From Streptomyces sp. CB02959 (GTDB lineage Bacteria > Actinomycetota > Actinomycetes > Streptomycetales > Streptomycetaceae), in NCBI RefSeq assembly GCF_002803155.1, contig NZ_NNBP01000006.1, positions 109,785 to 173,784 on the forward strand: DNA of 64,000 nt, in the 5' to 3' direction. The notes under the pieces were generated by a model. The model did no database searches. It saw nothing but the letters and a program-made list of their open reading frames with translations, and was not told the origin of the DNA. The translations under genes and the position numbers were made by a program. This document shows, in pieces, positions 7,923 through 16,242 of this stretch (position 1 is the first letter of the stretch; each line of letters opens with the position of its first letter).

Positions 7923-9383
7923 GTGAAAACCGGCGATCAGATCGTCCAGGAACTCCCCTGGAAGTGGGGGGTCCAAGGCAGGATCTTCCTCATCGGTGGC
8001 CTCGGCTACCTCTTCGACGCGTACGACATCGCCCTCAACGGCTTCCTGATGCCGCTGCTGGGCGAGCACTTCCACCTGGCGCCCGCCGACCGCGGGCTGG
8101 TCGCCACCGCCAACCTGGTGGGGATGGCCGTGGGCGCGGTCGCCTGGGGCGCGGTGGCGGACCGGATCGGCCGGAAGCGGGCGTTCGGCGTCACCCTGCT
8201 GATCTTCGCGCTGTTCTCGGTGCTGGGCGCCCTCGCCCCGTCGTACCCGGTGTTCCTGGCGCTGCGGTTCGCGGCCGGGGTGGGGCTCGGCGGGTGCATC
8301 CCGGTGGACTACGCGCTGGTGGGCGAGTTCGCGCCGCGCAGGTACCGGGGGCGGGTGCTGACCGCGCTGGACGCCTGGTGGCCGATCGGGGTGACGCTGT
8401 GCGGGCTGGTCTCGACGGCACTGCTGCCGGTGGCGGACAACTGGCGCTGGATGCTCGCCGTGATGGCCCTCCCGGCGCTGCTGCTGTTCTGGGTGCGCCG
8501 AGGCGTACCGGAGTCGCCGGTGCACCTCGCCGAGCAGGGCCGGGAGGCGGAGGCGCGGGCGGTCATCGACGCACTGGTGGCCCGTACGGGGGCGACGCCC
8601 GAGCCGTACGCGATCCCGGCGCCGGTGGCCGTGGCGGAGGCCCGCGGGCCGCGGGCGGTGGCCGAACAGCTCGGCCGGATCTGGGCGTTCAGCCCGCGGA
8701 TCACCTCGGCCGCCTGGCTGCTGTCCGCCGCCGTGATGCTGGTGTACTACGCGGCGCTGAGCTGGCTGCCGTCGATCCTCAAGGACCAGGGGCTGGGCGG
8801 TACCGCGGCGTTCATGGGCACCACCGTCATGAGCGGGGTGGGCATCGTCGGGGTGCTGGTGTCCACGGCGCTGGTGGACGTGATCGGCCGCAAATGGCTG
8901 ATCGGGCTCTCGGCGCCGGCGGCCGCACTGGCGCTGGTGGTGTTCGCCCTGGTGATGAAGGTGCCCGCGGCGTCGGTGGCGGCCCTCGCGGTCTTCGGTT
9001 TCCTGATGCAGCTGGCGATCCCGGCGCTGTACGCCTACGTCGCCGAGTTGTACCCGACGCGGCTGCGGGCCAGTGGCTTCGGGTGGGCCTCCTCGGTCAG
9101 CCGGGTGCTCACCGGCTTCGCGCCGCTGGCGTTCGGCTCGGTGCTGTGGCCGGTGCTGGGGCTGCCGCTGACGTTCGGGGTGCTGGCGGTGGTGGTGGCG
9201 GCCGCGGTCGGCTGGACGGCGGTGGCGGCACCGGAGACCAAGGGGCGGGCACTGGGCGGCGAGCCGGAAGCCGGCCACGCCCCGGACGTCCGCTCCGCCG
9301 CGCCGGACGCCGCCCCCGGCACGGCGGACCGGCCCGCCCCGTCCGGCACCGCCCTGGCCGCGCGCCGCCGGCAACCCTCCTGA
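7923..9383 (+). CDS. MFS transporter, probable nicotinate uptake
   Basis: The 486-residue protein has twelve predicted membrane spans and the sugar/aromatic-acid porter signature after TM2 (AVADRIGRKRAF), with a related motif after TM8 (VDVIGRKW). YVAELYPTRLRASGFGW before TM11 is typical of the sugar-porter and aromatic-acid:proton symporter group, which includes NiaP-type niacin transporters. The long C-terminal tail (about 50 residues, Pro/Ala-rich) is disordered. Its place inside the nic operon argues for import of nicotinate or a hydroxylated derivative. The GTG start at 7923 has a GGAG site. Confidence 0.82.
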   Translation: MKTGDQIVQELPWKWGVQGRIFLIGGLGYLFDAYDIALNGFLMPLLGEHFHLAPADRGLVATANLVGMAVGAVAWGAVADRIGRKRAFGVTLLIFALFSVLGALAPSYPVFLALRFAAGVGLGGCIPVDYALVGEFAPRRYRGRVLTALDAWWPIGVTLCGLVSTALLPVADNWRWMLAVMALPALLLFWVRRGVPESPVHLAEQGREAEARAVIDALVARTGATPEPYAIPAPVAVAEARGPRAVAEQLGRIWAFSPRITSAAWLLSAAVMLVYYAALSWLPSILKDQGLGGTAAFMGTTVMSGVGIVGVLVSTALVDVIGRKWLIGLSAPAAALALVVFALVMKVPAASVAALAVFGFLMQLAIPALYAYVAELYPTRLRASGFGWASSVSRVLTGFAPLAFGSVLWPVLGLPLTFGVLAVVVAAAVGWTAVAAPETKGRALGGEPEAGHAPDVRSAAPDAAPGTADRPAPSGTALAARRRQPS

Positions 9384-9427
9384 CCACGCCCCGACGGGAC
9401 CCGCCGCACGACACGAACAGGAAGCCC

Positions 9428-10303
9428 ATGAAACCCGCCCCCTTCCGCTACCACCGGGCGCGCGACGTCCACGGCACCACCGAGCTGCTGGCCGAACTGG
9501 GCGACGACGCCAAGGTCATCGCCGGCGGCCAGAGCCTGGTCGCGATGATGAACTTCCGGCTGGCCCGGCCCGACCACCTCGTCGACATCGGCGCCCTGCA
9601 CGAGCTCGACCACCTCGGCGTCGGCCCCCAAGGCGCCCTGCACATCGGCGCCCTGACGACCCATCACACCGTCGAGACCGCCCCGGACGACGTGCTCGGC
9701 CCGGGGTTCGCGGTGCTGCGCCGGGCCATGGGGTGGATCGGCCATCTGCCGATCCGGACCCGCGGCACGGTCGGCGGCAGTCTCGCGCACGCCGACGCGA
9801 CCGCCGAATGGTGTCTGCTCGCGGTCGCCCTCGGCGCCCGGCTCGTCGCCACCGGGCCCGCCGGACCACGGCACATCCCGGCCGGGGAGTTCTTCCTCGG
9901 CCCGTACACCAGCGTCCTGGCACCCGACGAGTTGCTGACCGAGGTCGTCTTCCCGCGACCCGCGCCGCACGCCGCGCTCACCGAGTTCGCCGCACGCAAG
10001 GGGGACTTCGCGCTGGTGTCGGCGGTGGTGGACCTCGATGTCGAGGGGGGCCGGGTGTGCGGCGGCCGGGTGGGGCTCGGTGGGGTGGCGCCGGTGCCGG
10101 TGCGGGTGCCGGAGGCCGAGGCGGTGCTGGCCGACGGCGGGTCGTTCGCCGACTGCGCGGCCGCGGCCGCCGCGGCCGCCGACCCCCCGGACGACGCGGA
10201 CGGCAGCGCGGCCTACCGCCGGCAGCTCGTCCGGTCCCTGGTCGAGCGGGCGTGCGCGGAGGCCGGCGGAACGGCGGAGCCGAGGGAGGCGGGGTCGCGA
10301 TGA
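9428..10303 (+). CDS. FAD-binding medium subunit of molybdenum hydroxylase
   Basis: The 291-residue protein is a CoxM-type subunit. It has the FAD loops AGGQSLVAMMNFRLARP and TRGTVGGSLAHADATAEW (the T-x-G-G-S-x-A-x-A-D-P/A pattern) and a C-terminal CO-dehydrogenase flavoprotein domain. It passes electrons from the 2Fe-2S subunit to the acceptor. The ATG follows AGGAAG. Its stop overlaps the next start (ATGA), so the medium, large and small subunits are translated together. In this operon the complex most likely hydroxylates nicotinate at C6. Confidence 0.92.
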   Translation: MKPAPFRYHRARDVHGTTELLAELGDDAKVIAGGQSLVAMMNFRLARPDHLVDIGALHELDHLGVGPQGALHIGALTTHHTVETAPDDVLGPGFAVLRRAMGWIGHLPIRTRGTVGGSLAHADATAEWCLLAVALGARLVATGPAGPRHIPAGEFFLGPYTSVLAPDELLTEVVFPRPAPHAALTEFAARKGDFALVSAVVDLDVEGGRVCGGRVGLGGVAPVPVRVPEAEAVLADGGSFADCAAAAAAAADPPDDADGSAAYRRQLVRSLVERACAEAGGTAEPREAGSR

Positions 10304-12693
10304 GGCGCGTCGAGGAAGGTGCACAGGAGGACGCGGGGAAGCTGGTCGGGCGGTCCGTGCCGCGGCGGGAGGATCCCCGGCTGCTGACCGGACGCGGCCG
10401 GTTCGTCGACGACATCGCCCTGCCGGGCATGCTGCACGCGCAGTTCGTCCGCAGCACGGTCGCCCACGGCGAGCTCACCGCGATCGACCTGAGCGGGGTG
10501 CGCGCGGTGCCGGGCGTGGTGGCCGCGTACACCGCGGACGACCTCCCGATGGGCGACATCACCGCCGAACTCGCCCGCCCGCCCGAGGAGTTCGTGCCGA
10601 CGGCGATGCCGGTGCTGGCCCGGGACCGGGTGCGTTACGTCGGCGAGCCGGTGGCGATCGTGGTCGCCCGGGACGCCTACGCCGCCGAGGACGGGATCGA
10701 GGCGGCCCGGGTCCGCTACGCCGTCCGTCCGCCGGTGACCGGTGAGGCGGCGGCGCTGGCCGACGGCGCGCCGCTGCTGCACGCGGCGGCCGCGCGGAAC
10801 ACGCTGGTCAACGTGGAGCTGTTCGCCACCGACGGCATCGACGAGGTCTTCGCCGCCGCCGACCGCGTCGTCCGGGTCGAGGCCCGCACCGGCCGGCAGA
10901 ACGCCCTGCCGCTGGAGACCCGGGGCGCGGTCGCGCACTGGGACGACCGGGAGGAGCAGTTGGTCCTGCACACCTGCAGCCAGGTCCCGCACCAGGTGCG
11001 GACGGTGGCGTCGCGGTGCCTGCGGCTGGACGAGCGGGCGGTGCGGGTGGTGGTGCCCGACATGGGCGGCGGGTTCGGGCTGAAGTGCGTGGTGGGGCGG
11101 GAGGAGATCGCCGCGGCGGCGGCCGCGCTCCGGCTGCGCCGCCCGGTGAAGTGGATCGAGGACCGCAAGGACGCGCTCTCGGCGTCCTTCCTGGCCCGCG
11201 AGCAGCACTACGACGTACGGGCCGCCTTCGACGCGACGGGCCGGATCCTGGCGCTGGACGCGGACGTGGTGTGCGACATGGGCGCCTACTCCTGCTATCC
11301 GTTCACCGCCGGCATCGAACCGCTGATGGCCGCGGCGGAGATGCCGGGGGTCTACAAGGTGCCCGCGTACCGGGTGCGCGGACGGGCCGTCGCCACCAAC
11401 AAGGCACCGAGCGCGCCGTACCGCGGGGTCAGCCGGCCGCAGTACGTGATGGTCGTGGAGCGGCTGTTCGAGCGCGCCGCCCGGGAGTTCGGCCTCGACC
11501 CGGTGGAGATCCGCCGCCGCAATCTGATCACCGCGTTCCCCTATACCGGGGTCAACGGCATCACCTACGACCCTGGCTCCTACCGGGAGTCGCTGGACCT
11601 GTGCGAGCGGACGCTGCGCGCCGAGGGCTGGTACGAGCGGCAGCGCACGGCCCGGGCCGAGGGCCGGCACCTGGGCATCGGCTACTCCTGCTTCAGCGAG
11701 CGCACCGGCTACGGCTCGGCCGCGTTCGCCCAGCGGAAGATGGCGGTGGTGCCCGGCTTCGACCTAGCCGAGGTGCGGATGGATCCCGGCGGGGCGGTGA
11801 CCGTCACCACCGGGACGATGAGCCACGGGCAGAGCCACGAGACGACCATGGCGCAGATCGTCGCCGAACGGCTCGGCGTGGACCTGGACAAGGTGCGGCT
11901 CCACCAGGGCGACACCGACCGGATCGCCTACGGCTGGGGCACCTTCGCCAGCCGGTCCATCGCGGTCGGCGGCAGCGCCGTCCGGCTGGCCGCCGGGCGG
12001 CTCGGCGAGAAGCTGCGCGCGATCGCGGCGGCCCGCTGGGACGTCCCTGTGGCGGAGACCGTCCTCGGCCACGGTGCGGTGCTGCGCCGGGACGCCCCCG
12101 GCACCGCGATCGGCTACCCCGAGCTGGCCGAACTCGCCTACCTGCGCGCCGATCTGCTGCCCAAGGACATCGAACCGGGACTCACCGCGACCGCCTCCTT
12201 CGACGTCTTCAACGACGGGACGTTCTCCAACGCCACCCACGGCACCGTCGTCGAACTCCACGAGGACACCGGCCGGGTGGAGATCCTGCGCTACGTCTGC
12301 GTCGAGGACTGCGGGGTGGCCATCAACCCGCAGGTGGTGGAGGGCCAGTGCCGGGGCGGGATCGCCCAGGGCATCGCCGGGGCGCTGTTCGAGCAGGTCA
12401 CCTACGACGCCCAGGGCGAGCCGTCGGCGACCAGCTTCATGGACTACAAGGTGCCCACCGCGCACGAGATCCCCGACGTGGCGATCCACCATCTCCAGAC
12501 GCCGTGCGCGTTCACCGAGACCGGCGCCAAGGGCGCGGGCGAGGGCGGCACGATCGGCGCCCCCGCGGCGGTGCTCAACGCCGTCAACGACGCCCTGCGC
12601 CCCACCGGGGTGGAGCTGGACGACATCCCGATCACCCCCGAGACGGTGCACCGCGCGCTGCACCGCCGGCACTACGAGGAGAGCGCCCGATGA
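10300..12693 (+). CDS. Molybdopterin-binding large subunit of molybdenum hydroxylase
   Basis: At 797 residues this is a full-length xanthine-dehydrogenase/CoxL-type catalytic subunit. Visible signatures are the N-terminal VGRSVPRREDPRLLTGRGRF, the cofactor-binding VPDMGGGFGLKC, an active-site loop with APYRGVSRPQ in place of the CoxL AYxCSFR loop, and C-terminal GAKGAGEGGTIG with the catalytic Glu. The missing CoxL loop excludes a CO dehydrogenase and fits an N-heterocycle hydroxylase. With the NicC, NicX, NicD, NicF and NicE genes alongside, the substrate is probably nicotinate (to 6-hydroxynicotinate). It differs from Pseudomonas NicAB, where the large subunit is fused to cytochrome c domains. 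Confidence 0.9.
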   Translation: MRRVEEGAQEDAGKLVGRSVPRREDPRLLTGRGRFVDDIALPGMLHAQFVRSTVAHGELTAIDLSGVRAVPGVVAAYTADDLPMGDITAELARPPEEFVPTAMPVLARDRVRYVGEPVAIVVARDAYAAEDGIEAARVRYAVRPPVTGEAAALADGAPLLHAAAARNTLVNVELFATDGIDEVFAAADRVVRVEARTGRQNALPLETRGAVAHWDDREEQLVLHTCSQVPHQVRTVASRCLRLDERAVRVVVPDMGGGFGLKCVVGREEIAAAAAALRLRRPVKWIEDRKDALSASFLAREQHYDVRAAFDATGRILALDADVVCDMGAYSCYPFTAGIEPLMAAAEMPGVYKVPAYRVRGRAVATNKAPSAPYRGVSRPQYVMVVERLFERAAREFGLDPVEIRRRNLITAFPYTGVNGITYDPGSYRESLDLCERTLRAEGWYERQRTARAEGRHLGIGYSCFSERTGYGSAAFAQRKMAVVPGFDLAEVRMDPGGAVTVTTGTMSHGQSHETTMAQIVAERLGVDLDKVRLHQGDTDRIAYGWGTFASRSIAVGGSAVRLAAGRLGEKLRAIAAARWDVPVAETVLGHGAVLRRDAPGTAIGYPELAELAYLRADLLPKDIEPGLTATASFDVFNDGTFSNATHGTVVELHEDTGRVEILRYVCVEDCGVAINPQVVEGQCRGGIAQGIAGALFEQVTYDAQGEPSATSFMDYKVPTAHEIPDVAIHHLQTPCAFTETGAKGAGEGGTIGAPAAVLNAVNDALRPTGVELDDIPITPETVHRALHRRHYEESAR

Positions 12694-13310
12694 CGACCCG
12701 CCCCCAGCCGCCCGCCGCCGCTCCGGACGCTCCGCCGCCGGCGGAGCGGGAACTCCAGCTGATGGTGCTGGACGTGAACGGCGAGCGGCACGAGGTGATC
12801 ACCGAACCGCGCCGCACGCTGGTGGACGTGCTCCGGCACGAACTGCGGCTGACCGGCACCCACGTCGGCTGCGAGCACGGCATCTGCGGCGCCTGCACGG
12901 TCCTGGTGGACGGGCGGCCGGTCCGGTCCTGCCTGATGTTCGCGGCCCAGGCGGAGGGGGCGCGGATCCGCACCGTCGAAGCGCTGTCGGCAGAAGCGCC
13001 GGACGCGCCGGAGGCACCGGACGCGCCGGACGGTGCGCGCGATCCGGTTGGCCGACTGAGCGACCTCCAGCGCGCGTTCCGGTCCCACCACGCCCTGCAG
13101 TGCGGCTTCTGCACGCCGGGGTTCCTGATGCTCGCCGAGGGGTTCCTCGCCGAGCGGCCGGACCCCGGCAAGGAGGAGATCCGCGAGGTGGTGGCCGCCA
13201 ATCTGTGCCGGTGCACCGGATATCAGCCCATCGTCGAGGCGATCGAGCACTGCGCCGCGGCCCGGCGCGCCGAGCGGGCGGCCCGGTCGGACGCCCGGAA
13301 GGAGAAGTGA
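12690..13310 (+). CDS. 2Fe-2S small subunit of molybdenum hydroxylase
   Basis: The 206-residue protein has an N-terminal plant-type 2Fe-2S domain (GCEHGICGACTVLVDG with a fourth Cys at RSC) and a C-terminal second cluster domain (QCGFCTPG and NLCRCTGYQP). It relays electrons between the molybdenum site and FAD. An Ala/Pro-rich linker of about 25 residues (EAPDAPEAPDAPDGARDP) separates the domains, longer than in most homologues. Its start overlaps the large-subunit stop (ATGA) and its stop overlaps the next start (TGATG). Confidence 0.93.
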   Translation: MTTRPQPPAAAPDAPPPAERELQLMVLDVNGERHEVITEPRRTLVDVLRHELRLTGTHVGCEHGICGACTVLVDGRPVRSCLMFAAQAEGARIRTVEALSAEAPDAPEAPDAPDGARDPVGRLSDLQRAFRSHHALQCGFCTPGFLMLAEGFLAERPDPGKEEIREVVAANLCRCTGYQPIVEAIEHCAAARRAERAARSDARKEK

Positions 13311-13990
13311 TGCAGCTCAGCAACACGGTGCCGGTGCAGGCGCCGCCGGATGCGGTGTTCGCGCTGGTCAACGACGTGGAACGGGTGGCGTCCTGCATGC
13401 CGGGGGCGGTGCTGGACGGCCGGGACGGCGACGCCTGGCAGGGCCGGGTCCGGGTCAAGGTCGGGCCGGTCACGGCCGCGTACGCCGGCACGGTGCGGTT
13501 CCTGGAGACCGACGCCGGCCGTCGGCGGCTGCGGGTGCAGGCCCGTGGGGCCGATGCCCACGGGAACGGTGACGCGGAGGCGGAGGTGACGCTGACCGTC
13601 GCGGAGGCGCCGGAGGGGGCGCGCCTGGAGCTGGTCACGGATCTGGTGATCCGCGGCAAGCTGGCCCAGTTCGGGAAGGGCGCGATCGGGACCGTCTCGA
13701 CGCGGATCCTGGAGCAGTTCGCCCGGAACCTGGGCGGGCTGCTGGAGACGGAACGGAACGGTGCCGCGCCGCCGCCGACTCCCGCACCCCCGCCTCAACG
13801 GGCAACCACCCCATCCGCACAGGATCTTGACGGTCTATCAGTTCTGCTCGGGCCCGCCGTCGGTCCGGTGCTTGCCAAGTACGGGCCGCTGGCCGCCGCG
13901 TTCGCGGTCGGGGTGTGCGAGGGGTGGCTGCTGGGGCGGCTCGCCGGGATGCGGCGGGAGCTCAGGGCGCTGCGGCGGGGGCAGGCATGA
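13310..13990 (+). CDS. CoxG-family SRPBCC protein with C-terminal membrane anchor
   Basis: The 226-residue protein begins with a CoxG (CO dehydrogenase subunit G) START-like domain. Hallmarks are the FALVNDVERVASCMPGA segment, GRVRVKVGPVTAAYAGTVRF and KLAQFGKGAIGTVSTRILEQF. A Pro-rich linker (about 150-170) leads to a C-terminal hydrophobic helix (GPLAAAFAVGVCEGWLLGRL). CoxG in CO oxidisers anchors the soluble hydroxylase to the membrane, and the same role is inferred here: tethering the nicotinate hydroxylase to the respiratory chain. Overlapping starts and stops with both neighbours show tight coupling. Confidence 0.88.
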   Translation: MQLSNTVPVQAPPDAVFALVNDVERVASCMPGAVLDGRDGDAWQGRVRVKVGPVTAAYAGTVRFLETDAGRRRLRVQARGADAHGNGDAEAEVTLTVAEAPEGARLELVTDLVIRGKLAQFGKGAIGTVSTRILEQFARNLGGLLETERNGAAPPPTPAPPPQRATTPSAQDLDGLSVLLGPAVGPVLAKYGPLAAAFAVGVCEGWLLGRLAGMRRELRALRRGQA

Positions 13991-14637
13991 GCCACTACGG
14001 AGCGGCCACCGACCGCACCTACGAGCGGGCCGGGTTCGGTGCCCCGGTCCGCCGCGGCCGGCGGCCCGCGCTCATCGTGGTCGATCTGACCCGGGGGTTC
14101 ACCGAGGACCGCTTCCCGACCGGGGCCGATCTGAGCGGGGTCGTCGAGTCCACCGCCCGGCTGATCGAGGCGGGCCGGCCCGCCGGTGTGCCCGTGGTGT
14201 TCACCGCGATCGCCTATGCGCCCGCCGAGGTGGCCGGTGGCCATTTCACCTGGCTGCGCAAGGCGCCGGGGCTGGGCGCGCTGCTGGAGGGCAGCGAGGC
14301 GGTCGCGGTCGATCCGCGGCTGCCGCGGCGGGAGGCCGACGCGCTGGTGGTGAAGAAGGGCGCCTCGGCGTTCTTCGGCACCTCGCTGGCCGCCGCCCTG
14401 ACCGGGCTGGGCTGCGACACCGCGGTGGTGTGCGGCGCGACCACCAGCGGCTGCGTGCGGGCCACGGCGGTCGACGCGGTGCAGTCCGGCTTCCCGGTGC
14501 TGGTCCCGCGGGAGTGCGTCGGGGACCGGGCGGCGGGCCCGCACGCCGCGGCCCTCTTCGACATCCAGGCCAAGTACGGCGACGTCATCGCGCTGGAGGA
14601 CGCGGTCGGCTATCTGGGCGGGCTGGTGGGCGATTGA
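13987..14637 (+). CDS. nicF: Maleamate amidohydrolase
   Basis: The 216-residue isochorismatase-like cysteine hydrolase converts maleamate to maleate and ammonia. Its catalytic triad is visible: D33 (LIVVDLTRGF), K123/K124 (VVKKGASAFFGT) and C156 (CGATTSGCVRAT). The N-terminal YERAGFG segment and ECVGDRAAGPHAAALFDIQAKY near the end are typical of the NicF / N-carbamoylsarcosine amidase group. The ATG overlaps the CoxG stop. Its position next to NicD, which makes maleamate, supports the assignment. Confidence 0.9.
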   Translation: MSHYGAATDRTYERAGFGAPVRRGRRPALIVVDLTRGFTEDRFPTGADLSGVVESTARLIEAGRPAGVPVVFTAIAYAPAEVAGGHFTWLRKAPGLGALLEGSEAVAVDPRLPRREADALVVKKGASAFFGTSLAAALTGLGCDTAVVCGATTSGCVRATAVDAVQSGFPVLVPRECVGDRAAGPHAAALFDIQAKYGDVIALEDAVGYLGGLVGD

Positions 14638-14696
14638 ACCGACCCACCCCGTCCCCTCCCCCGTCCCCTCTCGTGCCCCGTCAGGAAGGTGCCCCC

Positions 14697-15593
14697 ATGC
14701 CGCAGCCCCCATGGTCCGCCCCGCCCGCCCGGTCGGTGCGGCAGTCCGCACTCGCGGATCTGGCCGACGTGCCCGCCACCAGCCGATGGGTGCGCTCGGG
14801 GACCACCCGGCTGCACGTGCTGGACTACGGCGGGGACGGACCCGCGCTGGTCGTCCTGCCGGGCATTACCAGTCCGGCCGTCACCATGGACTTCGTCGCC
14901 CGCGAACTCACCGATCTGGTGCGGCCGTTGGTGGTCGACGTGCGCGGGCGCGGACTGTCGGACGGCAGCGGCGACGGCCCGGAGGGCGACGGCGGCGGGC
15001 GCGGCTACGGACTGGAGGTGTACGCCGAGGACACCGAGGCGGTGATCGAGGGGCTCGGGGTGGCTCGACCGCTGCTTTTCGGGCATTCCATGGGCGCGCG
15101 GATCGCGGCGGTGGTCGCGGCGCGCGGCAGGGTGCCGCTCGGCGGCAGCGTACTGGCGGATCCGCCGTTGAGCGGGCCGGGCCGCGGCCCGTACCCGACC
15201 CCGCTGGCGGCGTTCCTCGGGCAGCTGGCGGAGGCCGAACGCGGTACGGACGCCGACGAGGTGGCCCGGTCGTGGCCGCGGTGGCCGCGCCGCGAACAGG
15301 AGCTGCGGGCGCGGTGGCTGTCCAGTTGCGACCGGCGGGCGATCACCGCCACCCACCGCGGTTTCGAGACCGAGGACTTCTTCGACTGGTGGCCGGGGGT
15401 CGCCGGTCCCACGGCCCTGTTGTACGGCGCGCAGAGCCCGGTGGTCACGGCGGCGGGGGCCGCGGAGGCGCGGGCGGCGCTGCCGTCGGCCACGGTGACC
15501 GCGGTCCCGGACGCGGGCCACATGATCTTCTGGGACAACCCGCCGGCCGCGCTGGACGCACTGCGCGCGGCCCTGCGTCCCATGCTGGCGTGA
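14697..15593 (+). CDS. nicD: N-formylmaleamate deformylase
   Basis: The 298-residue alpha/beta hydrolase removes formate from N-formylmaleamate to give maleamate. The triad is S131 in GHSMGAR, D155 in ADPPLSGPGRGPYP and H275 in DAGHMIFWDN. The Ser-to-Asp (24) and Asp-to-His (120) spacings equal those I recall for Pseudomonas putida NicD (S101, D125, H245), a strong sign of orthology. A Gly/Asp-rich insertion at about residues 90-104 is unusual. The ATG follows GGAAGG. Confidence 0.93.
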   Translation: MPQPPWSAPPARSVRQSALADLADVPATSRWVRSGTTRLHVLDYGGDGPALVVLPGITSPAVTMDFVARELTDLVRPLVVDVRGRGLSDGSGDGPEGDGGGRGYGLEVYAEDTEAVIEGLGVARPLLFGHSMGARIAAVVAARGRVPLGGSVLADPPLSGPGRGPYPTPLAAFLGQLAEAERGTDADEVARSWPRWPRREQELRARWLSSCDRRAITATHRGFETEDFFDWWPGVAGPTALLYGAQSPVVTAAGAAEARAALPSATVTAVPDAGHMIFWDNPPAALDALRAALRPMLA

Positions 15594-15646
15594 ACCTGGT
15601 GACCATCCGCGGGGACCGGCGCGGCGCACCGTGATTGAGTTGCCCC

Positions 15647-16159
15647 ATGGCTGACGAGACCACATCCTCCGCGACCGGTTCCCCCGCGGCTTCCCGCACC
15701 GCCGACTCCGGGGTGGCGATTCCGCACGCCCTGACCGCGGCGCCCGGCTATCAGGTGCGCCGGCTCTACCAGGCGTACCTGGCCGTGTGGGTGCGCGCGG
15801 TCGATCCGACGCTCACCGGACCGCAGTTCGCGGTGCTGACCGCGGTGGACGCGACGCCGGGGCGGGACCAGCGGTCGATGGCCTCGGCGGTGGCGCTGGA
15901 CACGTCCACGATGGCGGACGTGGCCAGGCGACTGGAGAGCCGGGGCCTGATAGTCCGCCGTACCGACACCGCCGACGGCCGCCGCAAGCTGCTGTTCCTG
16001 ACCGAGGAGGGCGAGCGCACGCTGCGCGCCGCCCGCGACCGGACCCGGCAGTTGGACGAACGGCTGCTGGCGCCCTACGAGGCCGGGCAACGCGCCGACG
16101 TGATGCACCTGCTGACGTCCCTGGCCGATCACTGGGAGGGCCTGGCCGGGGAGTTCTGA
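15647..16159 (+). CDS. nicR: MarR-family regulator of the nic genes
   Basis: The 170-residue protein has a winged-helix MarR domain (RSMASAVALDTSTMADVARR as the HTH; a DTADGRRKLLFLTEEGE wing with the conserved D-x-R-x-x) flanked by dimerisation helices. In Pseudomonas a MarR protein, NicR, represses nic genes until 6-hydroxynicotinate appears. Location inside the operon suggests the same job here. The N-terminal 25 residues are disordered. The ATG at 15647 lacks a strong ribosome site. A hairpin follows its stop, and a 9-4-9 palindrome ahead of nicE is a candidate operator. Confidence 0.87.
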   Translation: MADETTSSATGSPAASRTADSGVAIPHALTAAPGYQVRRLYQAYLAVWVRAVDPTLTGPQFAVLTAVDATPGRDQRSMASAVALDTSTMADVARRLESRGLIVRRTDTADGRRKLLFLTEEGERTLRAARDRTRQLDERLLAPYEAGQRADVMHLLTSLADHWEGLAGEF

Positions 16160-16161
16160 CC

Positions 16162-16187
16162 GGCACCCGGCCCCTCGCGCGGGTGCC
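16162..16187 (+). terminator. Hairpin after nicR
   Basis: An 8-bp stem (GGCACCCG with CGGGTGCC) and a 10-nt loop start 2 nt after the nicR stop. It may end or weaken transcription before nicE. Confidence 0.55.
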
Positions 16188-16201
16188 TCACCCTGGTATG
16201 T

Positions 16202-16223
16202 CCGCGTACGTCCGCGTACGCGG
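16202..16223. promoter_or_regulatory. Candidate NicR operator before nicE
   Basis: CCGCGTACG-N4-CGTACGCGG is a perfect 9-bp inverted repeat, built from two tandem copies of TCCGCGTACG. It lies just after a possible -10 (GGTATG) and before the GAGGAGG ribosome site of nicE. Size and symmetry suit a MarR dimer; the assignment to NicR is inferred. Confidence 0.55.
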
Positions 16224-16242
16224 CACGTCCTGAGGAGGACCC

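Noticed and set aside
7749..9374. Long antisense frames in the nic region (for example opposite the MFS gene)
   Set aside because: Composition is Gln/Arg/His-rich with no domain, typical of antisense frames in high-GC DNA.
10300..12693. Aerobic CO dehydrogenase (CoxMSL plus CoxG)
   Set aside because: Gene order and CoxG suggest it at first, but the large subunit lacks the AYxCSFR active-site loop and the neighbours are nicotinate genes.
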